34,622 nucleotides of DNA from Cyanobacteria bacterium M_surface_10_m2_179 (GTDB lineage: Bacteria; Cyanobacteriota; Cyanobacteriia; PCC-6307; Cyanobiaceae). Both the position numbers and the translations under genes were made by a program. The stretch lies in assembly GCA_016882545.1 (NCBI GenBank), contig VGPW01000010.1, forward strand, positions 1 through 34,622, in the 5' to 3' direction. The notes beneath the pieces were generated by a model, which worked only from the letters and a program-made list of their open reading frames with translations, was not told where the DNA came from and ran no database searches. Below are positions 26,028 through 33,475 of the stretch, in pieces; positions within the stretch are counted from its first letter, which is position 1, and each line of letters begins with the position of its first letter.

Positions 26028-26056
26028 GGGAGAACGAATCGGGATCACGTTCTCCC
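26028..26056. repeat. Inverted repeat GGGAGAACG / CGTTCTCCC
   Basis: A perfect 9-bp inverted repeat with an 11-nt centre (26037-26047). Further copies of GGGAGAAC lie at 26141-26148 (plus strand) and 25861-25854 (minus strand, the DUF2811 Shine-Dalgarno). There is no T-tract, so it does not look like a terminator. Confidence 0.8.
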
Positions 26057-26152
26057 CAGATCATGGCCAGCAGCCCTGGCCGCATCACAACGGCTGTGGA
26101 AAACCCGTGCAAAACCCTGGGGAGATTGGGGCTGCGCCCGGGAGAACGCCCC

Positions 26153-26171
26153 TGATCAGCAGTGCTGATCA
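26153..26171. repeat. 19-nt perfect palindrome upstream of the dehydrogenase gene
   Basis: TGATCAGCA-G-TGCTGATCA is a 9-bp inverted repeat with a single central base, 54 nt before the dehydrogenase ATG. The size and symmetry suit a dimeric repressor operator. Confidence 0.75.
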
Positions 26172-26225
26172 AGGCGATGATCTCGTGGTCAATCTCACCC
26201 CGTGGGCTCAGGCATGCTTGGGCCC

Positions 26226-27104
26226 ATGACCCTCGCCCTCCTGGGAACCGGCCTGCTCGGCAGCGCCATCGGCCAACGGCTGCTGCGCCGCGGCCAGAGC
26301 CTGGTGGTGTGGAACCGCCACCCCGAGCGCTGTGCGCCGCTGCTGGCCGAGGGCGCCCGCCTGGCCCAGAGCCCGGCGGAGGCCGCCGCCCAGGCCGACT
26401 GGCTGATCACCGTGCTGAACGACGGCCCCACCACCGCCTCGGTGTTACTCGATCAAGTGGGAGCGGAGCTCAATGGGCGCGGGGTGCTGCAGATCGGCAC
26501 CATCGGCCCCGAGCAGAGTTGCGCCCTGGCCGCTGCCGTGGCTGATCGGGGCGGTCGCTACCTGGAGGCACCGGTGCTGGGCAGCCGCCCGGAAGCGCTG
26601 GAGGGGCGGCTGCAGCTGATGGTGGGTGGGCCCAAGCCCGTGATGGAAGAGGCGCTGCCACTGCTGAAGCTGCTTAGCGAGGCACCGGTGCATCTCGGCG
26701 AGGTGGGTGCAGCGATGGCCGCCAAGCTGGCGCTGAATCAGCTGATCGCCAGCCTCACCCACGCCTTCAGCCTGTCGCTGCATCTGGTGCAGCAGAGCGG
26801 CGTGGCGGTGGAGCCGTTCATGGAGCTGCTGCGCGCCAGCGCCCTCTACGCCCCCACCTTCGACAAGAAGCTGCAGCGGGAACTGGCTGGCGACTACAGC
26901 AACCCCAACTTCCCCACCGCCCACCTGCGCAAAGACCTCCAGCTGTTCATCAATGCCGCGCACAGCGCCGGGCTTAACAGCGAAGGGTTGAACGGACTGG
27001 TGCAGCTGCTGGAGCGCTCAACAGCAGCGCAGCTCGATGGCCTCGACTACTGCGCGCTGCATGCGCTCACGGCTGGCCAAACAGCTGCTGCAACGCCTGG
27101 GTGA
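26226..27104 (+). CDS. Beta-hydroxyacid dehydrogenase (3-hydroxyisobutyrate dehydrogenase/GLYR family)
   Basis: An NAD(P)-dependent dehydrogenase of 292 residues. The N-terminal Rossmann motif is GTGLLGSAIG (7-16) and the substrate-binding segment is EAPVLGSRPEALEGRL (114-129). The catalytic Lys167 with Asn171 lies in GAAMAAKLALNQL, and a helical C-terminal domain follows, with the conserved HLRKDLQLF. The family includes 3-hydroxyisobutyrate, tartronate-semialdehyde and succinic-semialdehyde/glyoxylate reductases, and the substrate cannot be told from sequence alone. The ATG at 26226 is preferred over the GTG at 26202 because the Rossmann strand starts there. The 3' end overlaps the convergent DUF1818 gene by 38 nt. 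Confidence 0.9.
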   Translation: MTLALLGTGLLGSAIGQRLLRRGQSLVVWNRHPERCAPLLAEGARLAQSPAEAAAQADWLITVLNDGPTTASVLLDQVGAELNGRGVLQIGTIGPEQSCALAAAVADRGGRYLEAPVLGSRPEALEGRLQLMVGGPKPVMEEALPLLKLLSEAPVHLGEVGAAMAAKLALNQLIASLTHAFSLSLHLVQQSGVAVEPFMELLRASALYAPTFDKKLQRELAGDYSNPNFPTAHLRKDLQLFINAAHSAGLNSEGLNGLVQLLERSTAAQLDGLDYCALHALTAGQTAAATPG

Positions 27105-27438
27105 AGCCCAAGGCCGAATCCGGCGCCCAACACCCTTCCACGGCCCGCTGCCCCGGTGATGGGCTGAGCATCACCCGCAGCGACCAACGGTGGCGGTCGC
27201 CTTCGATCGCCAGCCACCAGGGCTGCCGCTCCAATTCCAGCTCGATCGCCTCCTCGGCCATCAGCTGATCCGCCACGGCGGCGTGCTGGGCCATCAGATC
27301 GGCCACCGCATCCCGCAGGGCCTCCGCTTCACCCGTGGTGAGCTCGGTGGCCCAGCCATCACCACCCACCAACACCGAAAAGGGTTGGCGGTCGCCATCC
27401 CAGGCCAACCGCCAACCCACTCCTTCCTGCTGGATCAC
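27067..27438 (-). CDS. DUF1818 protein
   Basis: A 123-residue cyanobacterial protein of the DUF1818 family, function unknown. It has a beta-rich N-terminus (GVGWRLAWDGDRQPFSVLVGG, GWATELT), a helix (EAEALRDAVADLMAQH), then an acidic stretch leading to RQPWWLAIEGDRHRWSLRVML and a C-terminal amphipathic helix. It follows rpoZ by 19 nt on the same strand, so it is probably the last gene of that operon. Its end overlaps the convergent dehydrogenase gene. Confidence 0.82.
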   Translation of the reverse strand: MIQQEGVGWRLAWDGDRQPFSVLVGGDGWATELTTGEAEALRDAVADLMAQHAAVADQLMAEEAIELELERQPWWLAIEGDRHRWSLRVMLSPSPGQRAVEGCWAPDSALGFTQALQQLFGQP

Positions 27439-27457
27439 AGGCTCAGGTGCGAACTGA

Positions 27458-27688
27458 TCAGCCGGGGAGCAGGTCGGGCTGGTCCTGCTCGTCGCTGAGC
27501 TCGATGATGGCGCGCTGCACGGGCTTCACCATCGAATCCTCGAGCAGGCCGTCGAAATCATCGAAGCGGCGCTGCTTGGCGCGGAAGGCAATGCGCACCG
27601 TGGTGAGGTAGCGATTGCTGGAAAACCGCACCAGGCTCTCGGCGCGCTGAGCGAGCTCTTTGGGGCTGACGTTGACGCCGAGATACAT
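27458..27688 (-). CDS. rpoZ: RNA polymerase omega subunit
   Basis: RpoZ is the small RNA polymerase subunit that stabilises the beta-prime subunit. In cyanobacteria it influences sigma-factor use. The 76 residues contain the cyanobacterial omega core [20 protein letters not shown] followed by [15 protein letters not shown] and the end [23 protein letters not shown] element lies seven bases before the ATG at 27688 and overlaps the end of the preceding unknown gene, whose stop is 3 nt away. That layout suggests translational coupling. Confidence 0.93.
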   Translation of the reverse strand: MYLGVNVSPKELAQRAESLVRFSSNRYLTTVRIAFRAKQRRFDDFDGLLEDSMVKPVQRAIIELSDEQDQPDLLPG

Positions 27689-27691
27689 GCA

Positions 27692-27997
27692 CTAATCACC
27701 AATCGATCCATCGTAGGCCAGCAGCTGGCGCTTGAACGGCACGCTCACCGGGAACACCAGAGGCTCCTCCCCCGGCACCAGCAAACGGATCTCCCGCACG
27801 ACAGCCAGGGCCTCCAGCGGCGGCCGCAGCAGATCCACCACCGCGCACACCACCGCGCGATGCACTCGGTCGCGGCACTCGATCCGCAGGCTGCCCCAGC
27901 CGCGCGACACACGGCAGGCCCAAAGGGGATCCAACCCGCGCAGCAGCTCGGGATCCTCCCGGTAGAAGGAATACACCGCCAGCAAGGCCCGATCCAT
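27692..27997 (-). CDS. Conserved-looking hypothetical protein upstream of rpoZ
   Basis: Not recognised. It has 101 residues: an N-terminal helix with YSFYREDPELLRGLDPLWAC, then alternating strands (GWGSLRIECRDRVHRAVV) and a C-terminal VREIRLLVPGEEPLVFPVSV followed by KRQLLAYDGSIGD. It is soluble, without signal or membrane segment. It ends 3 nt before rpoZ, so the two are very probably co-translated. The position suggests a factor expressed with RNA polymerase, which is inference from context only. It is divergent from the Hsp70-like gene (83 nt). Confidence 0.75.
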   Translation of the reverse strand: MDRALLAVYSFYREDPELLRGLDPLWACRVSRGWGSLRIECRDRVHRAVVCAVVDLLRPPLEALAVVREIRLLVPGEEPLVFPVSVPFKRQLLAYDGSIGD

Positions 27998-28080
27998 CGC
28001 GCCAGAGTCCCACTGGTCTCACCATGAAGCGCTGAATTGCGCCACGCTCATCAGCGGCGTTTTCCCTTCAGCTTTCGCCC

Positions 28081-29664
28081 ATGGCCGGCACCCTCGCCAT
28101 CGACCTGGGCAGCACCACCACCGTGGTGGCCTACCAGGGCGTGGAAGGCTCCGGGCCGGAACTGCTGGACATCAGGCCCTTCAGCAGCCTGGCGCCCACG
28201 GTGATTCCGAGCCTGATCTGGCTCAGCGATGCCAACACCCCCCGCCCGCTGATCGGCCGCCAGGTGATCGAAGCAGGGTTGGTGGAGCGCGGCGGACCTG
28301 AGCTGCAACGCGATTTCAAGCGCTGGATCGGCGGGCCCGCTGCGGCGCTGCCGGCGGACCTGCACCAGCAGCTGCTCAGCCCCGAGCAGAGCGGCCGGCT
28401 GCTGCTGGAGCAGATCTGGGCCCAGCTGCCCGAGTCGCTGAGCCCCCACCGGCTGGTGCTCACGGCCCCGATCGATAGCTACCGGGGCTACCGGCAGTGG
28501 CTGCTGGAGGCCACCGCCGCCCTGGCCGTGGAGGAGATCGCCCTGGTGGATGAACCCACCGCCGCCGCCATCGGCGCCGGCCTGCCGCCGGGCAGCCGGG
28601 TGCTGGTGGTCGACCTGGGCGGCGGCACCACCGACCTATCGCTGGTGGCACTGGAGGGAGGCGAAGGGCGCGCGGCACCCATGGCCCAGTTGCTGCGCTT
28701 CGGGGGCCGCAGCCTGGAGAACAGTCGCCAGAGCCTGCGCACCGCCACGGTGCTCGGCAAGGCGGGCCTCGCTCTAGGGGGCCGGGATCTGGATCGCTGG
28801 ATTGCCGCTGAACTGGTGCAGCGCCACCCCAGCGCCAACCTCAGCGCCAGCGATCCCGGGTTGCTGCAGTGCTGCGAGCGGCTGAAGTGTGAGCTCAGCG
28901 CCAGCAGCGAGGCGGTGGTGCTGTGGAACGCAAGCCCCGAGCAGCGGCCCATGGAGCTGCGGCTCAACCGCCACGACCTCAACAGCCTCTTGCAGCGCCA
29001 GGGGCTGCTGGAGCTGCTGGAGGAGCTGCTGGAGCAGGTGCTCGCCTCAGCCCGAGGCGCCGGCGTTGAAGCGAGCGCCATCGATGCCGTGCTGCCGGTG
29101 GGGGGCTGCAGCCGCATCCCACTGATTCGGGAGTGGCTGCGCGAACGGCTGCCGCAGGTGGCCCTGCGGGATGAGCGGCCCGTGGAGGCGGTGGCCCTCG
29201 GCGCGCTACGCCTCACCCCGGGGGTGGTGGTGAAGGACGTTCTGGAGCGCGGCGTCAGCCTGCGCTGCTGGGATCAACGCAGCGGCGAGCATCGCTGGCA
29301 CCCCCTGTTCGTGCCCGGGCAAACCTGGCCCAGCGAACAACCCTTACAGCTACTGCTGGCCTGCAGCGAAAGCGGCCAGCAGCAGCTGGAGCTGGTGTTG
29401 GGGGAACCGGACCAGGAGCTGCGCAGTGAGGTGGTCTTCGTGGATGGGCTGCCAGTGCTGCGCCGTCAGGCGGCAGGCAGCGCAGCCGTTCGGCCTTGGG
29501 CCGAGCAGCCCGACGCCCTGCCGCTGCGGCCGCCGGGCGAACCGGGGCAGGACCGGCTCGAGCTGCGCTTTGGCATCGATGCCCAGGGCAACCTCTCCGT
29601 GGAAGGCCGCGATCTGCTCAGCAACGAACCCCTGAAGCCCAGGCGTTTGGGGCGGCTGCGCTGA
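28081..29664 (+). CDS. Hsp70-like ATPase with shortened substrate-binding part
   Basis: The 527-residue protein has a complete actin/Hsp70 nucleotide-binding domain. The phosphate-1 loop is AIDLGSTTTVVA (6-17), DEPTAAA is at 157-163, the phosphate-2 loop VDLGGGTTD at 177-185 and the adenosine loop VGGCSRIP at 340-347. The ATPase domain ends near 380. The remaining 147 residues would fit the beta-sandwich part of a substrate domain (GVSLRCWDQRSGEHRWHPLF onward) but leave no room for the helical lid of DnaK (about 640 residues in all). It ends basic (LKPRRLGRLR). It probably forms a specialised chaperone. A membrane-anchored unknown gene follows 83 nt downstream. Confidence 0.85.
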   Translation: MAGTLAIDLGSTTTVVAYQGVEGSGPELLDIRPFSSLAPTVIPSLIWLSDANTPRPLIGRQVIEAGLVERGGPELQRDFKRWIGGPAAALPADLHQQLLSPEQSGRLLLEQIWAQLPESLSPHRLVLTAPIDSYRGYRQWLLEATAALAVEEIALVDEPTAAAIGAGLPPGSRVLVVDLGGGTTDLSLVALEGGEGRAAPMAQLLRFGGRSLENSRQSLRTATVLGKAGLALGGRDLDRWIAAELVQRHPSANLSASDPGLLQCCERLKCELSASSEAVVLWNASPEQRPMELRLNRHDLNSLLQRQGLLELLEELLEQVLASARGAGVEASAIDAVLPVGGCSRIPLIREWLRERLPQVALRDERPVEAVALGALRLTPGVVVKDVLERGVSLRCWDQRSGEHRWHPLFVPGQTWPSEQPLQLLLACSESGQQQLELVLGEPDQELRSEVVFVDGLPVLRRQAAGSAAVRPWAEQPDALPLRPPGEPGQDRLELRFGIDAQGNLSVEGRDLLSNEPLKPRRLGRLR

Positions 29665-29747
29665 GGTGACGGCTGGCGCTCTGCACCCGCCTGCGTGATC
29701 GGGGGTGCATCGATCCATAGAACGGTTTCATCCAGCGCTGCATCCCC

Positions 29748-30581
29748 TTGGCCATCCGCCGGCACCGGCTCCCGCGCTTCTGGCTGGTGCTCACGTTGGG
29801 ATTGGTGACCGCCGGCGTGGGCTCGGCCTACTGGTGGGAAAAACAGCTGCCGGCCCGCCTCGAGCAAGCCGCCGCCGCGGGCCGGCTGGACGACTGCCTG
29901 CGCTACGGCGAACAACTCGCCGCCCTGCGCTGGCTGGGGGGCAAGGCGCCGCTGGAGCAGGGCCGCTGCCGACGCCTGAAGGCCGCCGAGCTGTGGCAGC
30001 AGGGCGCCTGGGCCGAAGCCTTGAAGCTGCAGCAGCAACTGGTGAACTCCGGCACCAGCACCCCGACCGACCAGCAGCAGCTGCTCGACTGGCAGCAGCA
30101 ACTGGAAACCCAGGCACTCACGGATTACCGCGAGGGCAAACTGGATGCCGCCCTCGCAGCCTTGGCGCCGCTCAACGCCGCCCACAACGCCAGCGGCACA
30201 GCCCTGGGGGATCAACTGCGGGAGGACTGGAACCGCCAGCGCTTCCTCAAGGAGCGGGCCGCGCAGCTCATACCGCAGAAGCGCTGGTGGGAAGCGCTCG
30301 ATGCCCTCAACCGCATCGAACACCCTTGGTGGAAGCAACACACCAAGCCCCTGCGCCGTCAGGTGGAGCAGGGCATCGAGGGGCTCCGCGATGCCCACGA
30401 CAAAGAACACGATGTGCACGGTGGCCATCTCGACTCCAACGTGCCGGCCGAGCGGCTCAACGACCTGATCACCCAGAAGCTGGCCCAGGGGATGGACGAC
30501 TGGCAGGCCTTCAGCTCCGCCTGCCGGGAGCTGGGGGGCCGGGTGGTGGAGGAAGGCCCTGAAACCGTCTGCAGGCGCTGA
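29748..30581 (+). CDS. Membrane-anchored, helical-repeat protein of unknown function
   Basis: Not recognised. The 277 residues start at a TTG (29748). A basic N-terminus (AIRRHRLPRFW) precedes one transmembrane helix (about 11-29). The rest is soluble and helical with TPR-like periodicity (for example LDDCLRYGEQLAALRWLGG, ELWQQGAWAEALKLQQQL, RWWEALDALNRI). The C-terminus has a His/Asp-rich linker (DAHDKEHDVHGGHLDSN) and ends with CRELGGRVVEEGPETVCRR, two Cys that could pair. No Shine-Dalgarno supports the TTG. It lies between the Hsp70-like gene and ftrV on the same strand, so it may act with the Hsp70-like protein as a co-factor, which is inference. Confidence 0.72.
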   Translation: MAIRRHRLPRFWLVLTLGLVTAGVGSAYWWEKQLPARLEQAAAAGRLDDCLRYGEQLAALRWLGGKAPLEQGRCRRLKAAELWQQGAWAEALKLQQQLVNSGTSTPTDQQQLLDWQQQLETQALTDYREGKLDAALAALAPLNAAHNASGTALGDQLREDWNRQRFLKERAAQLIPQKRWWEALDALNRIEHPWWKQHTKPLRRQVEQGIEGLRDAHDKEHDVHGGHLDSNVPAERLNDLITQKLAQGMDDWQAFSSACRELGGRVVEEGPETVCRR

Positions 30582-30623
30582 TCTCGCGTGACAGGATGTG
30601 GCACCAGCGCACAGGCAATCCCG

Positions 30624-30845
30624 ATGCAGGCAGGAGATCAGGTGAGGGTGAGCCAGAGTGTTGTGGTGTTCCATCACCCCGAGCACCGCGGCCAGGCTTT
30701 CGATCTCAAGGGCCAGCAGGGAGAGGTGTTTCAGGTGCTCAACGACTACAAAGGCCGCACCATCAGCCCCACCATGCCGGTGATCGTGGCGTTCGGTCGC
30801 TTCCGGGCCCATTTCCGCAGCGATGAGCTGGAAGCGGTCAGCTGA
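30624..30845 (+). CDS. ftrV: Ferredoxin-thioredoxin reductase, variable subunit
   Basis: FtrV is the small, SH3-like subunit that supports the catalytic FtrC subunit in passing electrons from ferredoxin to thioredoxin, for light control of enzymes. The 73 residues (MQAGDQVRVSQSVVVFHHPE, then HRGQAFDLKGQQGEV) match the family in length and core. The ATG at 30624 starts the conserved part; the frame is open 36 nt further up but those residues are not family-like. It ends 20 nt from the convergent pyrR stop with no clear terminator. Confidence 0.95.
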   Translation: MQAGDQVRVSQSVVVFHHPEHRGQAFDLKGQQGEVFQVLNDYKGRTISPTMPVIVAFGRFRAHFRSDELEAVS

Positions 30846-30865
30846 AGGCTGTGAGCTGAAACCGC

Positions 30866-31405
30866 TCAGGCCTCTTTGATCAGAAACACACCCTCCTCCT
30901 GATCGATCGATTGCAGGCAGAGGGCAATCAGTTCGTGGCGACTGGTGGGCACCACACGGCCACAGAAGTCCGGCTGGATCGGCAGCTCCCGATGTCCCCG
31001 ATCCACCATCACCAGCAGCCGCACCCGGCGGGGACGCCCCCAGGCCTGCAACGCCTCCAGGGCCGCGCGCACGGTGCGGCCCGTGAAGATCACGTCGTCC
31101 ACCAGCAGCAGATCACGGCCATCCAGATCGGCTGGCAGCTGGGTGGGCAGCGCCAGGCGGGTGCCCACGCGATCCAGATCATCCCGGTGGAAGGTGGGAT
31201 CCAGGCTGCCGCAGTCGATCCCGTGACCACACAACTGCTGCAGTCGCTCCGCCAGCACCTCGGCCAGGGCCACGCCGCGGGTGGGAATCCCCAGCAACAA
31301 CAGCTGCTGGCTGTCGGCGACGCTCTCCAGCACCTGGGTGGCCAGGCGGTTCAGGGTGCGCCCCAGCTCCTCGGCCGACAGGAGCTCCAAGCGATCGGCA
31401 GCCAT
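30866..31405 (-). CDS. pyrR: PyrR: pyrimidine regulator/uracil phosphoribosyltransferase
   Basis: PyrR has uracil phosphoribosyltransferase activity and, in Gram-positive bacteria, binds pyr mRNA to control attenuation. The 179 residues have the type I PRPP motif [14 protein letters not shown] (99-112), [16 protein letters not shown] at the N-terminus, and the PyrR-type [16 protein letters not shown] segment. The ATG at 31405 is the family start; upstream in-frame codons exist but are not conserved-like. No pyr genes are adjacent, so regulation of distant genes or a purely enzymatic role is possible. It is divergent from gpmI (139 nt). Confidence 0.95.
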   Translation of the reverse strand: MAADRLELLSAEELGRTLNRLATQVLESVADSQQLLLLGIPTRGVALAEVLAERLQQLCGHGIDCGSLDPTFHRDDLDRVGTRLALPTQLPADLDGRDLLLVDDVIFTGRTVRAALEALQAWGRPRRVRLLVMVDRGHRELPIQPDFCGRVVPTSRHELIALCLQSIDQEEGVFLIKEA

Positions 31406-31468
31406 GACAGAGCCCGCGGGGGCTGATGGTACCGGGATCAACCGGTGTAGCCAAAAGCTGACGCAGCC

Positions 31469-31486
31469 GGGATCACGCTGGGATCA
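31469..31486. promoter_or_regulatory. Direct repeat GGGATCA in the pyrR-gpmI intergenic region
   Basis: GGGATCA occurs at 31469-31475 and 31480-31486, exactly 11 nt apart (one helical turn), and again at 31434-31440. All three lie between the divergent pyrR and gpmI starts, just upstream of the TAGGTT at 31502. The spacing suggests a protein-binding site. Confidence 0.4.
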
Positions 31487-31501
31487 GCTCAGGGCACGGG
31501 G

Positions 31502-31507
31502 TAGGTT
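31502..31507 (+). promoter_or_regulatory. Candidate -10 of gpmI
   Basis: TAGGTT, 37 nt before the GTG start of gpmI, matches the -10-like hexamer seen before tRNA-Val and the exported-protein/purC operon. No -35 is clear. Confidence 0.35.
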
Positions 31508-31544
31508 GGCTGGAGTCGGTGATGCGGTGAGGCAGGTTCTGCGC

Positions 31545-33200
31545 GTGACAGCTGTTTCCTCAACCGATCAAGGCCAACCCTCCAGCGCTGCCGCTGACGC
31601 CAAACCAAGCCGCCCTGTTGCGCCGGTTGTGCTTTGCATTCTGGATGGATGGGGCTACCGCCACGATGACGAGCACAACGCGATCCGGGCCGCCAACACC
31701 CCGGTGATGGATGCCCTCTGGCATGCCTATCCCCACACCCTGATTGAAGCCAGCGGCGCCGATGTGGGCCTGCCCGACGATCAGATGGGCAACTCCGAGG
31801 TGGGCCACCTCACCATCGGGGCCGGCCGCGTAATCCGCCAGGAGCTGGTGCGAATCAGCCAGGCCGTGCGCGACGGCAGCCTGAACAACAACCCCGAACT
31901 CAACGCCCTTGCCGATCGGCTGCTGGCAAGCGGCCGCACCCTGCATCTGATCGGCCTCTGTTCAGACGGTGGCGTGCACAGCCACCTCAACCATCTGGGA
32001 GGTTTGCTGCGCTGGGCCGCCGGCCGCGGCCTCACCGAGGTGTGCATCCATGTGATCACCGACGGCCGCGATACCCCCACCCAGAGCGCGCCTGGCTACC
32101 TGCGCACGATCGAAGCGCAGATCGCCGAAGCGGGCGTCGGCCGGATCAGCACCATCTGCGGCCGCTACTGGTCGATGGATCGCGATAACCGCTGGGACCG
32201 CACCGAAAAGGCCTACCGCCTGCTCTGCGAAGCCAGCGAACCCGTGGAAGGCACCCCGCAGCAGGTGCTGGAGGCGGCCTACGCCGCGGGTATCACCGAT
32301 GAATTTCTGGAACCCACCCGCCTCGCCAGCGGCTGCATCGAACCCGGCGACGGCCTGGTGTGTTTCAACTTCCGCCCCGACCGGGTGCGCCAACTAGTGC
32401 GCGCCCTTGTGGTGCCCAGCTTCAGTGAGTTCGAGCGCGAGCTGATCACCGACCTGGCGATGGTCACCTTCACCCAATACGAAGCCGGTCTGCCGGTGGC
32501 GGTGGCTTTCCCTCCCGAATCCCTCGATGGCCTGCTGGGTCAGGTGGTGTCGGAAGCCGGCCTGCGCCAGTTCCGCACAGCCGAAACCGAGAAATATCCC
32601 CACGTCACCTATTTCATGAACGGTGGCATCGAACAGCCCTATCCCGGTGAAGACCGCCACCTGGTGCCCTCACCCCGCGTTGCCACCTACGACCAGGCGC
32701 CGGCCATGTCGGCCGAGCAGCTCACCGACAGCTGCATCGCCGCCATCAACAAAGGCCTCTACGCCCTGGTGGTGATCAACTACGCCAACCCCGACATGGT
32801 GGGGCACACCGGCGAGATGAACGCCACGATCGAAGCGATCGGCACCGTGGATCAGAGCGTTGGCCGGCTGCTGGAGGCCACCAACCGCATGGGCGGCACC
32901 CTGCTGGTGACCGCCGATCACGGCAATGCCGAACTGATGGAGGGCCCCGATGGCCGCCCCTGGACGGCCCACACCACCAACCCGGTGCCGGTGATCCTGG
33001 TGGAAGGCGAACAGCGCAAGCTGCCGGGCCATGGCAACGCCGTGGAGCTGCGCAGCGGCGGCGGCCTCGCGGACATTGCCCCCACCATTTTGGAAATCCT
33101 GGGCCTGCCTCAACCGGCGCGGATGACCGGCCTGTCGTTGATCACACCGGTGGGAAGCCCCGCCGTTCCCAACCGCATCCCCCAGACCCTCGGGGTCTGA
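31545..33200 (+). CDS. gpmI: 2,3-bisphosphoglycerate-independent phosphoglycerate mutase
   Basis: GpmI interconverts 3- and 2-phosphoglycerate using manganese. The 551 residues have the usual length. The N-terminal metal motif is CILDGWGYR (Asp34) and the phosphoserine is Ser84 in [48 protein letters not shown] and [13 protein letters not shown] are all present. The start is GTG at 31545, preceded by an AGGCAGG element. The frame is open much further upstream, across pyrR antisense, but those residues are not gpmI-like. A Ser/Ala-rich N-terminal extension of about 24 residues precedes the conserved core. secG follows 22 nt later. Confidence 0.96.
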   Translation: MTAVSSTDQGQPSSAAADAKPSRPVAPVVLCILDGWGYRHDDEHNAIRAANTPVMDALWHAYPHTLIEASGADVGLPDDQMGNSEVGHLTIGAGRVIRQELVRISQAVRDGSLNNNPELNALADRLLASGRTLHLIGLCSDGGVHSHLNHLGGLLRWAAGRGLTEVCIHVITDGRDTPTQSAPGYLRTIEAQIAEAGVGRISTICGRYWSMDRDNRWDRTEKAYRLLCEASEPVEGTPQQVLEAAYAAGITDEFLEPTRLASGCIEPGDGLVCFNFRPDRVRQLVRALVVPSFSEFERELITDLAMVTFTQYEAGLPVAVAFPPESLDGLLGQVVSEAGLRQFRTAETEKYPHVTYFMNGGIEQPYPGEDRHLVPSPRVATYDQAPAMSAEQLTDSCIAAINKGLYALVVINYANPDMVGHTGEMNATIEAIGTVDQSVGRLLEATNRMGGTLLVTADHGNAELMEGPDGRPWTAHTTNPVPVILVEGEQRKLPGHGNAVELRSGGGLADIAPTILEILGLPQPARMTGLSLITPVGSPAVPNRIPQTLGV

Positions 33201-33222
33201 GCACGCCCTCTAATCTGGCTGG

Positions 33223-33456
33223 ATGCTTCAAACCGTCTTCACCTGGATCTGGCTGGTCAGCGGAGTGCTGCTGATGATCAGCGTGCTGCTGCATAGCCCC
33301 AAGGGCGATGGCATGGGGGGCCTGGCCTCCAGCGGCAGCTCCATGTTCAGCAGCGCCCGCAGCGCCGAAGCCACCCTCAACCAGATCACCTGGACGCTCC
33401 TGGCCGTCTTTTTGGGGCTGGCCACCGCTCTGAGCGCCGGCTGGTTCAAGTTCTGA
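33223..33456 (+). CDS. secG: Protein translocase subunit SecG
   Basis: SecG is the small accessory subunit of the SecYEG channel. The 77 residues have two transmembrane helices (about 5-24 and 52-72). The conserved loop between them is HSPKGDGMGGLASSGSSMF, the family signature for the cyanobacterial/plastid-like form. A TAATCT hexamer ends 6 nt before the ATG; if used as a -10 the message would be almost leaderless, so co-transcription with gpmI is equally likely. msrB follows after 19 nt. Confidence 0.95.
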   Translation: MLQTVFTWIWLVSGVLLMISVLLHSPKGDGMGGLASSGSSMFSSARSAEATLNQITWTLLAVFLGLATALSAGWFKF

Positions 33457-33475
33457 GCGGATTCACACCTTGACC

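Larger units (their letters stand above)
25851..26225. other. Gene-free stretch with inverted repeats between DUF2811 and dehydrogenase genes
   Basis: This is the longest stretch (375 nt) with no credible gene. It holds four copies of GGGAGAAC (both orientations), a hairpin at 26028-26056, a 19-nt palindrome at 26153-26171, and a lone DnaA-box-like TGTGGAAAA at 26095-26103. A 97-codon open frame crosses it on the plus strand but has low-complexity Ser/Arg/Pro composition and no Shine-Dalgarno, so I do not call it. It is the divergent promoter region of the two flanking genes and could encode a small RNA. Confidence 0.7.

Noticed and set aside
26095-26103. DnaA-box-like TGTGGAAAA, hinting at a replication origin
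   Set aside because: Only one good match, with a poor second (TTCCCCACA at 25878-25886), no box cluster, no AT-rich element, and no dnaA or dnaN nearby.
25862-26155. 97-codon plus-strand frame in the gene-free stretch
   Set aside because: GTG start without Shine-Dalgarno, Ser/Arg/Pro-biased composition, and it runs across the inverted repeats. Not supportable as a gene.
33211-33216. TAATCT as a dedicated secG promoter giving a leaderless message
   Set aside because: It is only 6 nt from the ATG and secG is close behind gpmI, so simple co-transcription explains the layout.
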